Assembly: GCA_027886175.1 (NCBI GenBank)
Contig: JAJNNQ010000006.1
Coordinates: forward strand, 4,154,001 to 4,218,000
Reading direction: 5' to 3'
Source: Phylloscopus collybita
Taxonomy: Eukaryota > Chordata > Aves > Passeriformes > Phylloscopidae
DNA: 64,000 nucleotides
Made by a program: the position numbers and the translations under genes. The notes beneath the pieces were generated by a model. It saw nothing but the letters and a program-made list of their open reading frames with translations. It did not search any database and was not told the DNA's origin. The stretch's first letter is position 1. The number at the start of each line of letters is the position of its first letter. This document shows positions 34,561-46,716 of the stretch, piece after piece.

Positions 34561-37500
34561 TAAGCAAGCCATAGAGGTGCACTCACCAGAGTCCTCTAAA
34601 AACTTGTGCACATGGTTCTATGTCTTTTTCAAAAACAGTGGGTTATGAGCTGATAATATGATCAAAGCACCACTAATGGGATGCTTTTCTGTCATATGGC
34701 TTTTTGATTTTTAGCCTAGAAACTGACAAGCAAAAGAGAAGGTATTTTCATTCAGGGTACAGAGCAGTTAGTGGTAGAATTTCTGTTTGCTGTTTGTAAT
34801 GCTCCCCTTTCCCATCCCTTGCTCTTTTATCATCATTCACAGGATACTCCAGCCCTTGGTGGCCTCTTGAGAGTAAGCAGTGGCAGAGAAAACCCTGCTC
34901 CTGGGACTTGAGTGGGTCATGGATTTTGTTTCATGAGGTTTTAAGCAGCCACTTCAGACTCAGGTGGCTAAAGGCTTGCAGGACAGAGAGCAAGTGCAGG
35001 TTTTAATCTCTTGTTTTAGTAGACGGTCTGCAGGTAAATGCTCAGCTGTGAGTTGTGAAATTCTTTGTGATCAGGTGAGGAGGAAGGCATGTTTTGCCAT
35101 ATTTGTGGACATGCTACCATTTCTAATGGTACATGGTTTCACTGAATGCTTTATTTTCACTTGGTTTGAAATCAGAAACAGTAAACCTTATTCTCAGTAA
35201 GAATTCCAGGCTGTTGACTCTGGCAAGCCAGCATTATGGTGTTTTCCACGGTCTTTATGACACACATCACAGGCAAGTACAGTGAAAATAGTAGAGTCAT
35301 AGAAAATACAGGCTGGGTTACCCTGCTAACTTAGAACAAGAGATATTTGTTTCTTTACTTTTTTTTTTTTTTTTTTTTTAAAGATTTATATGTATATACT
35401 CTCATGGAGAAAACCAAACAAGAATTAAGAGATTACCATTAGTGTGGGAATTACACTTTTTTATAGAAAGCATTAAATTCTTGAACACACTTGAAGTGTC
35501 CTGCTCCTGCTCCACTGTCATATCCCCACCCCTGCTCCTAAATTTGTCATATAGTCCCAACTACATTAGATTTGCTCAACTAAAGGTACATCCCACTCTA
35601 TTTAAGTTTCTCTCTTTCTTGTTCAGGTACAAAATCTGTTAAGTGGTGTGAGTAGGCAACATTTCCCAGTGAACCAGCCAGAATCAAATATGGCGAATTA
35701 TTGTGATGATCCTTTTAGAGAAAGTACTAAAATCCCCCCAAATTTGAGATAAGAATTGTAATTAACCATATTGACATTATCCACAAATTTATCAGCATAG
35801 TTTAATAGCCTGTAAGTTTTTCTTGGTGTTATCCACATTATCCAAATAAGAAGAGTTGGAGAATGGCATCTAAAGTTTTGACCATTATTTTGCACAAGGT
35901 AGTGGATTTGGTGACCATAAACTTGTCAGGCCACTGATCTCTACTAGTTCAATGTTGCAGGACTTCACAAGAAGAAGGGAGAGAGAGGCACTTCTTTTTT
36001 AACCTAGGTGTGATTTTTTGAAGTGGCAAGCCATGATAACGAAGTACTAGTATCTCACAGTGACATGAACTCAAACAAGAAGGCCTACAACTGTGACTGC
36101 AGAAAAGGTATTACATGCATTGATGCTGTTTATTCCATTTTCATAAGACAGTTGCATGCTGGTGGGTTAATTGGAGATGAACAGGAATAGAAAGAGGCAA
36201 AAGCATATGCAGGAAAAGGAACTAATTCTGTTTCCATTTATGAGATTTTTATTTGAGCCTGGTGTGGGCCATGATATGCTACTACAATTTGCCTGATAGA
36301 GAAAAAGGTCAGTATGACAGTTGATAAGTGTGGTCAGGGCTGAGAAATACCTTTACTTTTTATGGCTTTGTCTCACATGTAAGACAGAAATATTAACTAG
36401 GAGACAGAACTAAACCATCCTGAGGTAAAACCCAAGACTACATAGAATGTGTTTTAAGGACAGAGTTTCTGTTTATTCACTCCTGTTGTAGCATTAAGAG
36501 GTTATTACCTGCTAATGTAGAACTAGCCAATAAATCCTGGGGGCTGTGTTAAATTTTCTCTTTGGAAAATTTAAATTTTCTCTCCATAGACTTATCTTCA
36601 AACTGTCTATCTTCATATGGTTCTTTGGACATGAAAAATGATTCCTGTAACACTAGAAAGACTTAGCAGTGATTATGCATAAAAAAACATGTCAGATCAG
36701 TAATATTAAAGGAGAGAACCACTCTCTGAAGGATAGTGAGAGTAACCAGCAGGGAAAAATATAATTAAAGAAATGGTTTCATAGTCCCCTTTGATTATCT
36801 CTTTAGTAAATGGAATGGATTGTACATAATATTTCTTATCTTAGTCATACCACCAGAGTAGTCCCTAACATTAATAAAAATTATTTACCTTTGTCTAAAT
36901 GTAGCTTTGATTTTTATCATCATCATAGTGTTCAAACACTATTCAGTTCAATCAGAGTTTTTCAATGAGGAATAAAACAGAACTATGGAGAAAGGCTCTA
37001 TATTTCATATTATTTCTTGATTGGTAAAAAAACCCAAAACAAGCCCAAAAAAATGTTAGGGGACAAATTCTTTCCCCAGCAAGTTTGCAGGTGTAAGAAT
37101 CACAGGTGCACCTAGGACAGTAGAGAGATGAGATCCAGTCTATATATAGCCCTTCTTGAATAAAACTGCTGTTAGGAGTTTAAGATGATCCCTTTCCAAT
37201 GATTATTCAGAATGTATTTTCAGTGCAGCTGGGAGTATTATACTAACAAATAAGCAAACCTGAGGAATAAGAATGTAGCAAAACTGATAACCTTAAAGAT
37301 AAATATGAGAATTTGTATTACTTTTAGTGCAAATGCAGATGCAGCTCTCAACACTAATGTGTGATGAGTGACTAATGTCAGCTCAACATGAAAGACTTCA
37401 AAGGCAAGAGAAGTTCTCTGATCATGAATCCTCACAGGATACCATATGATCACATAAAAGTATTGGAGTTTTTGCATAGAAGATGACTGGTTAAAGGTCA

Positions 37501-40500
37501 TAAAATAGATTTATTTATTGACAAATCTTATGATGATTTCAAAGCAAAGCTATATAAAATATTATTCTAATAATGTTGTTTTCTGTCCATTAAGTGACAA
37601 TTTAATAGCAGTTGTTTTACGAACAGAAATGTGTAGCCTACCAGTAGGAGCAGGGAAGGCCCACACCATATTCAAGACATAAAGTAAGTTTTTTCAGGCT
37701 TCAAAATACTGGTTAAGAAAGCGGTTAAACAAGAATAGGGTCAAATTCTACCAATTGTTTTGATGTGAATCTGGAATATTTTTATCTACTCTGTTTAGAA
37801 TATTATGCAATTAAAAATAAAATGAGAGGAAAAAAACAGAGTTATGTCTAATCACCAGTCCATGAGTCTGGTACTAGCTTGGTATTGGTATAAAACTTGG
37901 AATTATTCCAGTGAAATTCAAGAGGAAAATCTGCATTTGAGTATATCAGTACAGCAGAGGTCTAAAGTTCTAATCTCAATTTTAAATTAATTTTTGACTT
38001 GGACAGCACAAATGTACTGGGAATAAAGACACAGTAAGCATACTCTTTTCTTTAAATATCCCAAAAGACAACAGTTCTTGATTTGAATATGTCAAATCAA
38101 TTATATTCATCCTATTAACTTATATGGGGTACACCGAGAAAACGAGGAGAGTAATGAGAAGAGATCAGGCCCTATGTTTTTTATAATAATCCTGCATGCT
38201 GGAGTTAATTAGGAAACAGTAGCAACCATGAGGTAGGCTAGAACAGAAGTAAGTTCTTTCTTTGGAGGAGGAAGAGAGTAGAAAAAGATTTAGTCTGTCA
38301 TAGTTTTGGCCAGGACTGAAAGAGAGAAAACCTGCATATCCAGAAAACTGAAAACTTTCAACACTCCTAATGATCTTCTTATCATCTAACATTTCCTAGA
38401 TATTGTTCTTGCCCCTGTGTCCATTTAATTAATGCTGAAATTCTCATTTGCACTAAGAGAATGTTTATTTTCCATCTATATGTCCTCTTATATATATTTT
38501 TTGTTTGTTTCAAGATTCTTCTCACACCAAAATTTTATAACTACTTCAATTTGCTTCATACAAATATTTTTAAATTACAAGAAATTTGCTCATCTAGGCA
38601 GATTTGCAGAAATTTTCAAAGCTTTGGAATATTCCAAATATATGGATGGATTTTTTGGCTTTGAAAAGAAAATTCTTTGTGCATAAAGCTATGAGTGCAA
38701 TTATATTTTTAAATGATACATAGCAAATCAACAAAGGAATACTTTTACAATATGGGATGATGATATGTTGCTCAATTTGTAATTCATTATACCATGGAAA
38801 TGAAGTTTTATGATGTCATTAAAATGCATATAAAGTAATAAGAAATCAACATTTATTAGAAAAATTATGATTTGAAAACAGTCTTGCAATATGACAAATA
38901 AATAAACTTATTATCTTTATATCAGTACAATAACAATAAAATGCAATGTCTGGGAAAAATGCAGCAGCACAATGAAAAGAAAAGGGTCTTATAATTATGT
39001 CCTTAATTATAGAAGAATTGTAACAGCTCCAGTTTTCCAAAACTCATTTTAAAATCTAGTCGTAGCTTTTAATTCATACAAAATGATTTGATACTTGAAA
39101 TGTATATAGTATATGTTGGTATTTGCTTGCCATTCAATGTTGCATTTAAATACTAGTCTATAAAAGAGAACTGAGGATAAATTCAAGCTGTTCATTTGGT
39201 GCCTGTCAGGTTTTTGTGAATATTATCTATCTAAACATTTTGAATGGTGTACTGAGAATACAGCACACAATTCTGTGATGCTTCCTTACACATGGAAACA
39301 ATTTGTTCCTCTACAAATTCTACTACTTCTAGGAGGGCTTTTCGTGAAATGTGTATTTGAGATTGGGAAAAAATTGAAAAAAACAGAGGTACTGAGTACA
39401 AAAAGTGCAAATTAAAAGAAGCAGTTCCAAAGACCAAAAAACTAAACAAATATGTGTTCTTATAGAAGCATTCTGAGAAATTTTCTAGAATTTCTGTTTC
39501 CAGAAACACCTTTTATATTTTTCTTCTTCTTTTTTTTTACCTTCCTCCCCTGAATGTACCCTATCTGGGATTCACATATCACACAACTAATTATATAGTA
39601 TAGATTAGACTTTCAAATTATACTGAAATTTTCATTAATCTTCAAAATAAAATAGAATATTTTTTCCTCTTTGAAATCTTAAAGGATATGTTAACAGAGA
39701 GATTACTTTCCAGAACTATGTAACAAAAATTAGGTGTCTTACACAGATACATGTATGTTAGCTATTTAATACTTTAAGCACTACAGACAGTGATGTCTGG
39801 AGGGCAATTTTTCTAAGCAGTTGCCTACTTGGAGTAAGATGTAAACTGCTTCGACTCCATTAGTTGTATGGATTAGCTCTCCCAGTTGGGATCAAGTTTC
39901 TTATATACAGGAATTTGGGGTTTCATCTCATCTTACCTCAACCCTTTACATTTTGTTGTATAAATAAGCTCCTTTAATACATAAACTAAAATTTTGAAAT
40001 AGAAGTGTCAGTAAAACAAAACATTACTTTTGTCTTTTCCTGCCACCACGCAGATCTAGATTTGCCAGATATTGCTAGTGAGATCCCTGAACTGGGATGA
40101 TGTCCCTGAGCATCACCAGCAGAACCATTTCACGTGACTCTCATGTGATACTGTTCTCAGGGGACTGTTTTGCATACAGTAAAAGAATTGGAAGTCATTG
40201 TATCCTATTATTATGAGTCATGAATGAGATATTTCTGACAGTTAAAAGTACTAGTCTTCAAATCTCAACAAACAGTTGGAATCTAAACCTCTTCTTGGAA
40301 TTCCGTCTCACTATGTGAATTAGAAGATTTTGGGCTGCATATTGTGGTGAGTAAAGACAAATACTGCACAGAAGAAAAAGACGGAGAAACCTAAGTAATG
40401 TATCTAGTTGGGCAGCCCCTTAGATACAATAATTAATGTTTTAGTATCCTGAGATAAGTGTGAATAAATGATAAGCTTTACTTAACACAGTGAGCTGAGA

Positions 40501-42391
40501 GAAGGGTCAGGAGTTTGAGGAAAAATATCAGTACTCTAAAGAGAGGAGTAGGAGAATTGATGAATAATCAAATTAGTCTCTGAGAAGAGATATGTGGTGA
40601 GTAATCTTGCATTTCAATTTTTCTGCTGTGCTAGGACATTAGGGCTTTCTTTCAGACCCAGGAAAATTGCCCTCAATGGTAGTGGAAGAGATAATGTAAA
40701 ATATATATAAATACTAGAACAATAATGGAAAATCATACAGTTTTATGACCATTTCAAGGTCAGAGAATGGAAGAGGCTAAATTTTTTACTGCCTCTTTCT
40801 TCTCTCTAATGCATATACAGCCATGTGCAGAGTATTCTAAACACACTACTTCACACTCTGCTTTACAGATGGCAAGGCAGAGAATGGTATCAAAATAGAT
40901 GACTACATCATGAATTGGTGCCCCAATGAAATGATAAGAAGTTATGCATTAATTACAGTTCTGGTGGGATGGCTAACTCCAAAAATTAATATATGAGCTC
41001 AGTTTTAATGCATATTTTATATTCATAAAGAAAAGGGTACCACAAAACCCTCAAAAAGTAGGCATCTTAGCTACATAACATGAAGCTTTGAGGGAAGGCA
41101 AAGTGTGTGTTCCACTACACAAAGGAAGGGTGAAGCTTTTCCATACTAGTATTTATTTGCATGTCTAAAATATAATGCATGGCTGATAAAGCATTCAGGA
41201 GAAATCATAATGTAAAGCAACGAAACAGTACCTCTTTATCTTCTGGGACATCAGCTGTAGGCAGCAACAGGAACTGTGCATCCACTCGAAGGTTTATTTT
41301 CCTTTCTGATGGAGTTTACATGCTGAAAGCTGATAGCCCAAACAGGTAATAAGTGTCAAGCAAGAAGTTTGAAATTGCTTTTTTTTCTACAATGCTTATG
41401 AAATTTGAACCATTGGTTTATCTGCAATATTAAAGAGAATTTGGGCCTTATTTTTTTTTATCATCTCTTAATAATCATTAAAAAAAAAATGTTCCCTATG
41501 TTCTCTTGAACAGCTTTCTGTTAGCTTAGAGTGAAAAGATATCTTGGAATATTTCAAAACATCGCATGAGATGATTACTTTTTTTTTCACCAACAGTGAT
41601 TAGGTCAAAGAAATTACTGAACTCTAAATAATCACACACTTGTTTTGTGTCAATTTTCACAGCATATGTTTCCAAAGCTTTCGTTAAATCCTAGGCCCAT
41701 GGCACTACCAAGAGGAAAGATTTAGGTTAGTACCTCAGGTTCAATAGCAGAATCTAAAAGCTAAGCTTCAGTGACAATGGGATCGTACCATGAGTATGAC
41801 TTACTTAAAAAAAAAAAAAAGAAGATAAGTAACATTGTAACTAAAGTTTTGTCCAAAAATGAAGAGCTTAACAAAAATTCAACAGTCCCAGGCACCCTAT
41901 AATTTTACTTTGCAGCAAATTTAGGCTTTTATTGCTGTACTGCAAAGCAAGAAATTTTTCCAACGTTTTTCATCAAAACAGTGAAATGTGCTACCCTGAC
42001 TTGCCAAACCAAAATTAAATGGCCAGCCAAAAAATTAAATTGGTCCTCTCCATGGAAAACGGAGGGGCAAAAGAAAAGGGTGAAGACTTAGAAAAAATAG
42101 AGGAGAAGGAAAAGAAACAAACAGTAAGGGGTGCAAAAAAGCTCTCATACTGTTCTCATTGCCAAGGAGGGATCAAGACAACAAATGCTGCTCTCAACCA
42201 CAGAGCATCTACCTCCTTCTCCCTACCACATCTTTGGTAGCAGCAACGGGCTTGACTTTCTAGGGCACTGGCACGGATAAAGGAGGTAAATTACTTGTTT
42301 GTCCATCTCCAGTGATGTGATCCCCATACCAGCTGATAACTGCAGTAGTGCTTAAGGGTGGCACTACTTGGCAGGATGTGTATAATAAAAG
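34561..42391. other. Long repeat-poor AT-rich intergenic sequence
   Basis: In 7.8 kb I recognise only a T21 run (35359-35379), a short direct repeat (36549-36584) and A14-type runs near 41806. There is no LTR, CR1 or SINE remnant that I can identify and no convincing coding frame. The lack of repeats makes this the emptiest part of the window. Confidence 0.55.
35359..35379. repeat. T21 homopolymer
   Basis: Uninterrupted T run followed by AAAG. Confidence 0.95.
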
Positions 42392-42396
42392 GAGTT
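42392..42396. repeat. Target-site duplication, left copy (GAGTT)
   Basis: GAGTT on the left is matched by GAGTG at 43140-43144, four of five bases. This is consistent with a 5-bp duplication carrying one later substitution. Confidence 0.6.
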
Positions 42397-43139
42397 TGTC
42401 TTGGTTTTGAAAGACAGGTGTCTGCCAGGGAAAGCTGGAGTTTCCCTTGGAATGGAGAATGTAAACCCCTCACCCCCTCCAAATTATTATAATTTTGCAA
42501 TCAAGGGCTTTCAGGCAAAGATTTGGGAATAGGAATAACAGTTCTTTACTAGGAGTATTAACAATACAAATGTAGTAGAAAATAATGAGAAACCCCAACC
42601 AAACAAAAACAAACCAAAAAACCCCACAAACAAGCAAACAAATTAACAAAAATCCTAGAAACTCTGACAGAGTCAGAACTACAACCTGACACCCTGTTGG
42701 TCAGGGTGTTGGAAGCAGTCCAAAAGTCAGTCCTCTTGGAGTGGCAGATGTAGTTCTGATAGAGCAGAGATGATCCTGAGAGAAAAGGGTCCAGTGATGG
42801 TGAGAAGGATCCAGTCTTCCTCTGGGAATCTGGTGGAACCAGATACCTTGTGTTCCTACATCTCAGTTTTTATCCAGGTAGGAATGGTTGGCTTCCCCCC
42901 ACCATGGGATGATGGAATGTGTCCTGTCATTGGTGAGCCTTAATGGCCCATGAGCAGAAGATAACCCCCGGAGGGAGGACAGGCAGTGAAAGAGATAAGA
43001 AACAATGCCCCACCTGGTTTTAACAGTTGGCTCATTATCAGAAGGCACCATCCCCTCCCCCCAGAGTTACAAGAGATGAAGAAAAACTGCTTTCACCAGA
43101 TGAAATAGAACACATTTTTTGGTTCCATAACCCAAGACA
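42397..43139 (-). mobile_element. Solo LTR, ERVL-like family 1, copy C
   Basis: The 743-bp element has intact family termini: TGTCTTGG on the left and CCCAAGACA on the right. It is collinear with copy B along its length and in the same orientation. The minus-strand TATA-like box (complement of TTTTTATC) is at about 42867-42874. It carries an A/C-rich patch (about 42596-42655), which is a T/G-rich patch on the sense strand. The same position is shorter in copies A and B, so this is a variable segment of the LTR. Flanking bases match at four of five positions. No internal region adjoins it. Confidence 0.85.
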
Positions 43140-43144
43140 GAGTG
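43140..43144. repeat. Target-site duplication, right copy (GAGTG)
   Basis: Differs from the left copy at one base. Confidence 0.6.
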
Positions 43145-43611
43145 GAAAATGTCCTTCACATCACTTGACAAAGAAGAGAGGAATAAAAATTCTTGAAACA
43201 AAACTCTATCACTGTCAGATGTTACAGTTTCACACAGTTATTGGGATCTTTCTCCTGTAGTGAAACTGAGATAGTAGAAATTATGTGCCAGGTGAAAGAT
43301 CTTTCAGATCTCAGCATGTCTGACTGAACCCTGTGCAGCATGATGTCCATCAGCTTTGACTAACTCTTAATGTAGATGATCACAGAAAAGTATAAAGACA
43401 AAGTGTGTTTTGAACATAATACAAAGACCTCTGGCTTTCACTAAGTAAGCATGCAAATAATTTCTTATGCAGTTTGGGTTTCCAGAAGTAAAAAAAACAA
43501 ACAAAACCCCAAACAAAAACCAAATCAAAACGAAAACCCAACCAAAAATAGTTTTCTTTCTTGTCTTTTTCTTGCCTTGCTTTTACTTTATAATGCTTTT
43601 TGGAAGTGTTT
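43145..43611. other. Short unique spacer between two LTRs
   Basis: It carries an A/C-rich tract at 43492-43552 and otherwise no recognised feature. A 171-codon minus frame (43380-43895) starts in the next LTR and runs through this spacer. I treat it as chance. Confidence 0.55.
43492..43552. repeat. A/C-rich low-complexity tract
   Basis: About 60 bases of A runs separated by C, similar in style to 8797-8875. Confidence 0.65.
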
Positions 43612-44172
43612 TGTCTTAACCATAGGTGGTAACTAACCCCCACACAGCTGCTTGCTCCCTCTCTCCCAGCGGGATAAGGAAGAGAAATGGATGGGTAAAA
43701 GTGAACAAACACATGGGTTGACATAAAGAGAGTTAAAAGGTAAAGCAAATGCTGTACATGCCAGCAAAGAGAGAAAAATTGGTTCACCACTTCCCACAGG
43801 CAGCCAAGTCCTGGAAAACAGGTTCTGCCACACCTAACAGTGACATGGGAAAACAAACACCACCACCCTGAATGTTCCCACCTTCCTTCCTCCACCCAGC
43901 TTTATATGCTGACGCTGACACCATGTGGTCTGGGATATCCTTTTGGTCAGCTGGGGTCAACTGTCCTGGCTGTGAACCCACCCAACGATTTATGTAGTCC
44001 CCTCCTCCTTTCTAATGGGATGGTGTGAGAGGCAGAAAATTGTGCCTTGCTGTGTCAGCAATAACAAAAACATCTCCACATTATCAACCTTGTTTCCAGA
44101 ACAAATTCAAAACCTAGTTCCATATCAGATATTCTGACGAAATTTCCCTCCACCCTGGACAAAACCACCATA
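43612..44172 (-). mobile_element. ERVL-type family 2 LTR
   Basis: The left end is TGTCTTAACC and the right end is near ACAAAACCACCATA, so the minus-strand LTR is about 560 bp. Read on the minus strand it has the TATA box ATATAAA (TTTATA on plus at 43901-43906). Blocks in order on plus are a pyrimidine-rich CTCCCTCTCTCCCAGC, CACTTCCCACAGGCAGCC, GGATATCCTTTTGGTCAG, ATGGGATGGTGTGAG, and CAGCAATAACAAAAACATC followed by TATCAACC. I recognise this series as that of the common avian ERVL LTR, and the decayed copy at 4706-5050 shares the first half. No clear 5-bp duplication was found, and the right terminus is uncertain by a few bases. Confidence 0.78.
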
Positions 44173-46298
44173 GTGAGTTGTATAAAACTTCAGGAATAAT
44201 GCAAAAAGAAAAATAGAATAGAAATATATTATGAAAGGAATTAATTTCTTTCATCCATAGCTGCATTAGAGAATTTCCTTAAAAATCTAAGGGATCCACT
44301 GGAGAATACTTTTGTTTTTCTTTATTAATTGTATTCTGTTTTTGCAGTGATTTTTGTCCTCTATTGCTTTTGTACTTGTTTGGTCGTCAGCATACTACAA
44401 AAATCTTAGTATATCAATATTATATATTATCATATCTGTTATATTATATTATGCATTTTTTTGCATACTACTAACTCTTCATTCATATTTTTATTTCTAA
44501 AATGTTTTGAGATATTAAATTAGACAGTTAGAGATTTTTGAGGGGCTTTGGTTAATTGTTTATTCTCTTTTTAATAGAATATTTTAATAACATCTCAATC
44601 AGTAATAAAAGATTGTCTTTGACTCCGTGAGCTGTTTAAAACTTATCCACTTTTGGCGGTACTATGGCTTGAATCCCTGAAGTGCTGACTTATTCAACTT
44701 CCCTTATTGCATGAGATGCTGCCATGGAATCATGGTGAGTTGATACATCCATGGATGAGGACTTTAATATTTAGAGGTAAGTAAATACTGTTGATTTTTC
44801 TGTAGAAGTTAAACAATTTTTGTAGAGTTTTTAATATTATTTTCATATCTGATTTCCATTCAGAGATTTAGATCTTAAAATTAAGCCATAATGAATTAAG
44901 TTCCAAAGCATGAATTTATGATATATTGTTTTCATAAAATCCAGATAATGCATTTTTCCTTCCTTCTCTATGTTGATTCCCTGGTACGAAACCTGGTATT
45001 CTCAGTAAAAGCAAGAAGCTTATCCTTTGGGAGGACATAATTTGAAAGCAGTATCTACAAAATATTACAGGAGAAAAGTGCGTGGAAAATGATGGGCAAA
45101 TTGTTTGAGTCAAAGCTAGCAATATTTCAGCAGTAGGCTGGGGAAAAAAAAAGTGTAAGAGTATAACAGGGAAATGAATGAAGACAAACAGGATTTTTTT
45201 TTAAAATTAGTCTAAATATTTGGCTGGTAGCTAACATTTTATTATTCTGGAGCACTCTGGTGTTATGATGTGTTACACAATACCTTAAGGTTTGAATTGC
45301 TCACTTCCTGTAAAAAGAGTAACAGACTTTGGGTTGCTTCAATTGTATACCATCCGTTTGGTACATCTGTACATAGGGATTGTACTGATACCCATGAAAT
45401 GCATTCTTTAAGCCTCTTCATGCACTTGGCTAGTCCTACTTCTGGACTTCATTAAAAACTTTATAAAATAAGCATTAGGAGTGCACATGATTTCAAAGCA
45501 AGCTCTCCTCCAGTCATAAGACTACAAGATCTCTACCAGCTTCTGTGTGGTAATTCTACTAGAGTATGGAAATATGCAATATTTTTATGGACTTTGACTT
45601 TAAGATGTTGATTTCCTAACAATTATACAATAAACAAATAAATTTAAAGGAGATAAATAATATTGATGCTTTTTTTTTTTTTTTAATTTCTCTGAGAGAT
45701 TACAGAAAAGCAATATGATTTTAATCTGTGACATTCATACAAACCAAAAGTGAAATTTCTACATCAGGCTAAAAGGAAAAAAAAATATACTAAACATAAA
45801 GTTCTTGATCTAAACTCATAAAAGTCAACAGGCATTTTCATCTGGCTTTGACTCAATTTCATGTTTTTGCTAGTGAAGGATACTTAGCTGATGGCTTCTT
45901 TATTACTGGTAATAGAGCAAACTTAGCTAGTTTGCTTAACTAGTGACCTGTAGTAATTCAGTAAAACTTTTTAAATCATCAGTGTGGCCTCTGCTACAAT
46001 ATTATCTGCTGTAGTAACCACATGGAGAAACCCAACATGTGTGCAAGTGCATCTAAGCCTCTAAGTGTAAATATTTTTGTGCATTTCTGTCACTATTGTT
46101 CATAATACATAAGATGAAACAATTAGCCTAAATAGTGAATTAATTTTGTTTTTTTTCTTTTGTTTCTTAACCTAAGGATATTTTTCTTTCTCTTTGCTGT
46201 ATGCTTCCCAGCACACAAAGATTCATATTACAGTTTCCTTGCTCTGATCTTTTATTAGAGTGGTGATCAGTATTGACATCAAATCTATGGTCTGTAAA
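44173..46298. other. Unique AT-rich sequence, nothing recognised
   Basis: Only a T17 run near 45670 and scattered A/T runs stand out. No gene or transposon is seen. Confidence 0.6.
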
Positions 46299-46716
46299 AG
46301 AGTCACAGAATCACAGAATTGTTAAGGTTGGAAGAGACCATAGTGGATCATCTGGTTGGTCCAATCTCCCTGCTTATGCAGGGTCATCCCAGAGCACATG
46401 GCACAGGACTGGGTCCATATGGGTCTTGAATACCTGCAGTGAGGGAGACCCCACAACCGCTCTGGACAATCAGTTCCAGTGTGTGATCACCTGCACAATA
46501 AAGTTCTTCCTCAGATTTAGGCAGGACTTTCTGTGCATCAGTTTCTGCCCATTGTCTCTTGTCCTATTGCTTGGGAGCACCACCAAGAGGATCCTGGCTC
46601 CATCCTCTGGACAACCTCCCTTCAGATAGTTATAGACATTGATGAGGTCTCCCTGTTTTGTCTTTTGAGACTGAACAGGCTCAAATTCCTCCACCTATGC
46701 TCCCAAAAAAGATATT
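46299..46716 (-). mobile_element. CR1 LINE 3' fragment
   Basis: The plus strand starts AGAGTCACAGAATCACAGAA, the CR1 terminal repeats in antisense. It continues through GGTTGGAAGAGACC and GGATCATCTGG, then CCACAACCGCTCTGGACAAT, TTCTGCCCATTGTCTCTTGT and GAGACTGAACAGGCTCAAAT. This is the order of the CR1 3' UTR and ORF2 end read backwards, so the element is on the minus strand and 5' truncated on the right. A 118-codon plus frame (46273-46629) is antisense to it and is not a gene. Confidence 0.92.

Noticed and set aside
43380..43895. 171-codon minus-strand frame
   Set aside because: It begins in the LTR at 43612-44172 and runs out through an A/C-rich tract into unique spacer. No recognisable protein.
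43612..44172. Target-site duplication for this LTR
   Set aside because: TGTTT on the left and the bases after 44172 on the right do not match at five positions under any end placement I tried.
46273..46629. 118-codon plus-strand frame
   Set aside because: It is antisense to a CR1 3' fragment. CR1 antisense frames of this kind are common and are not genes.
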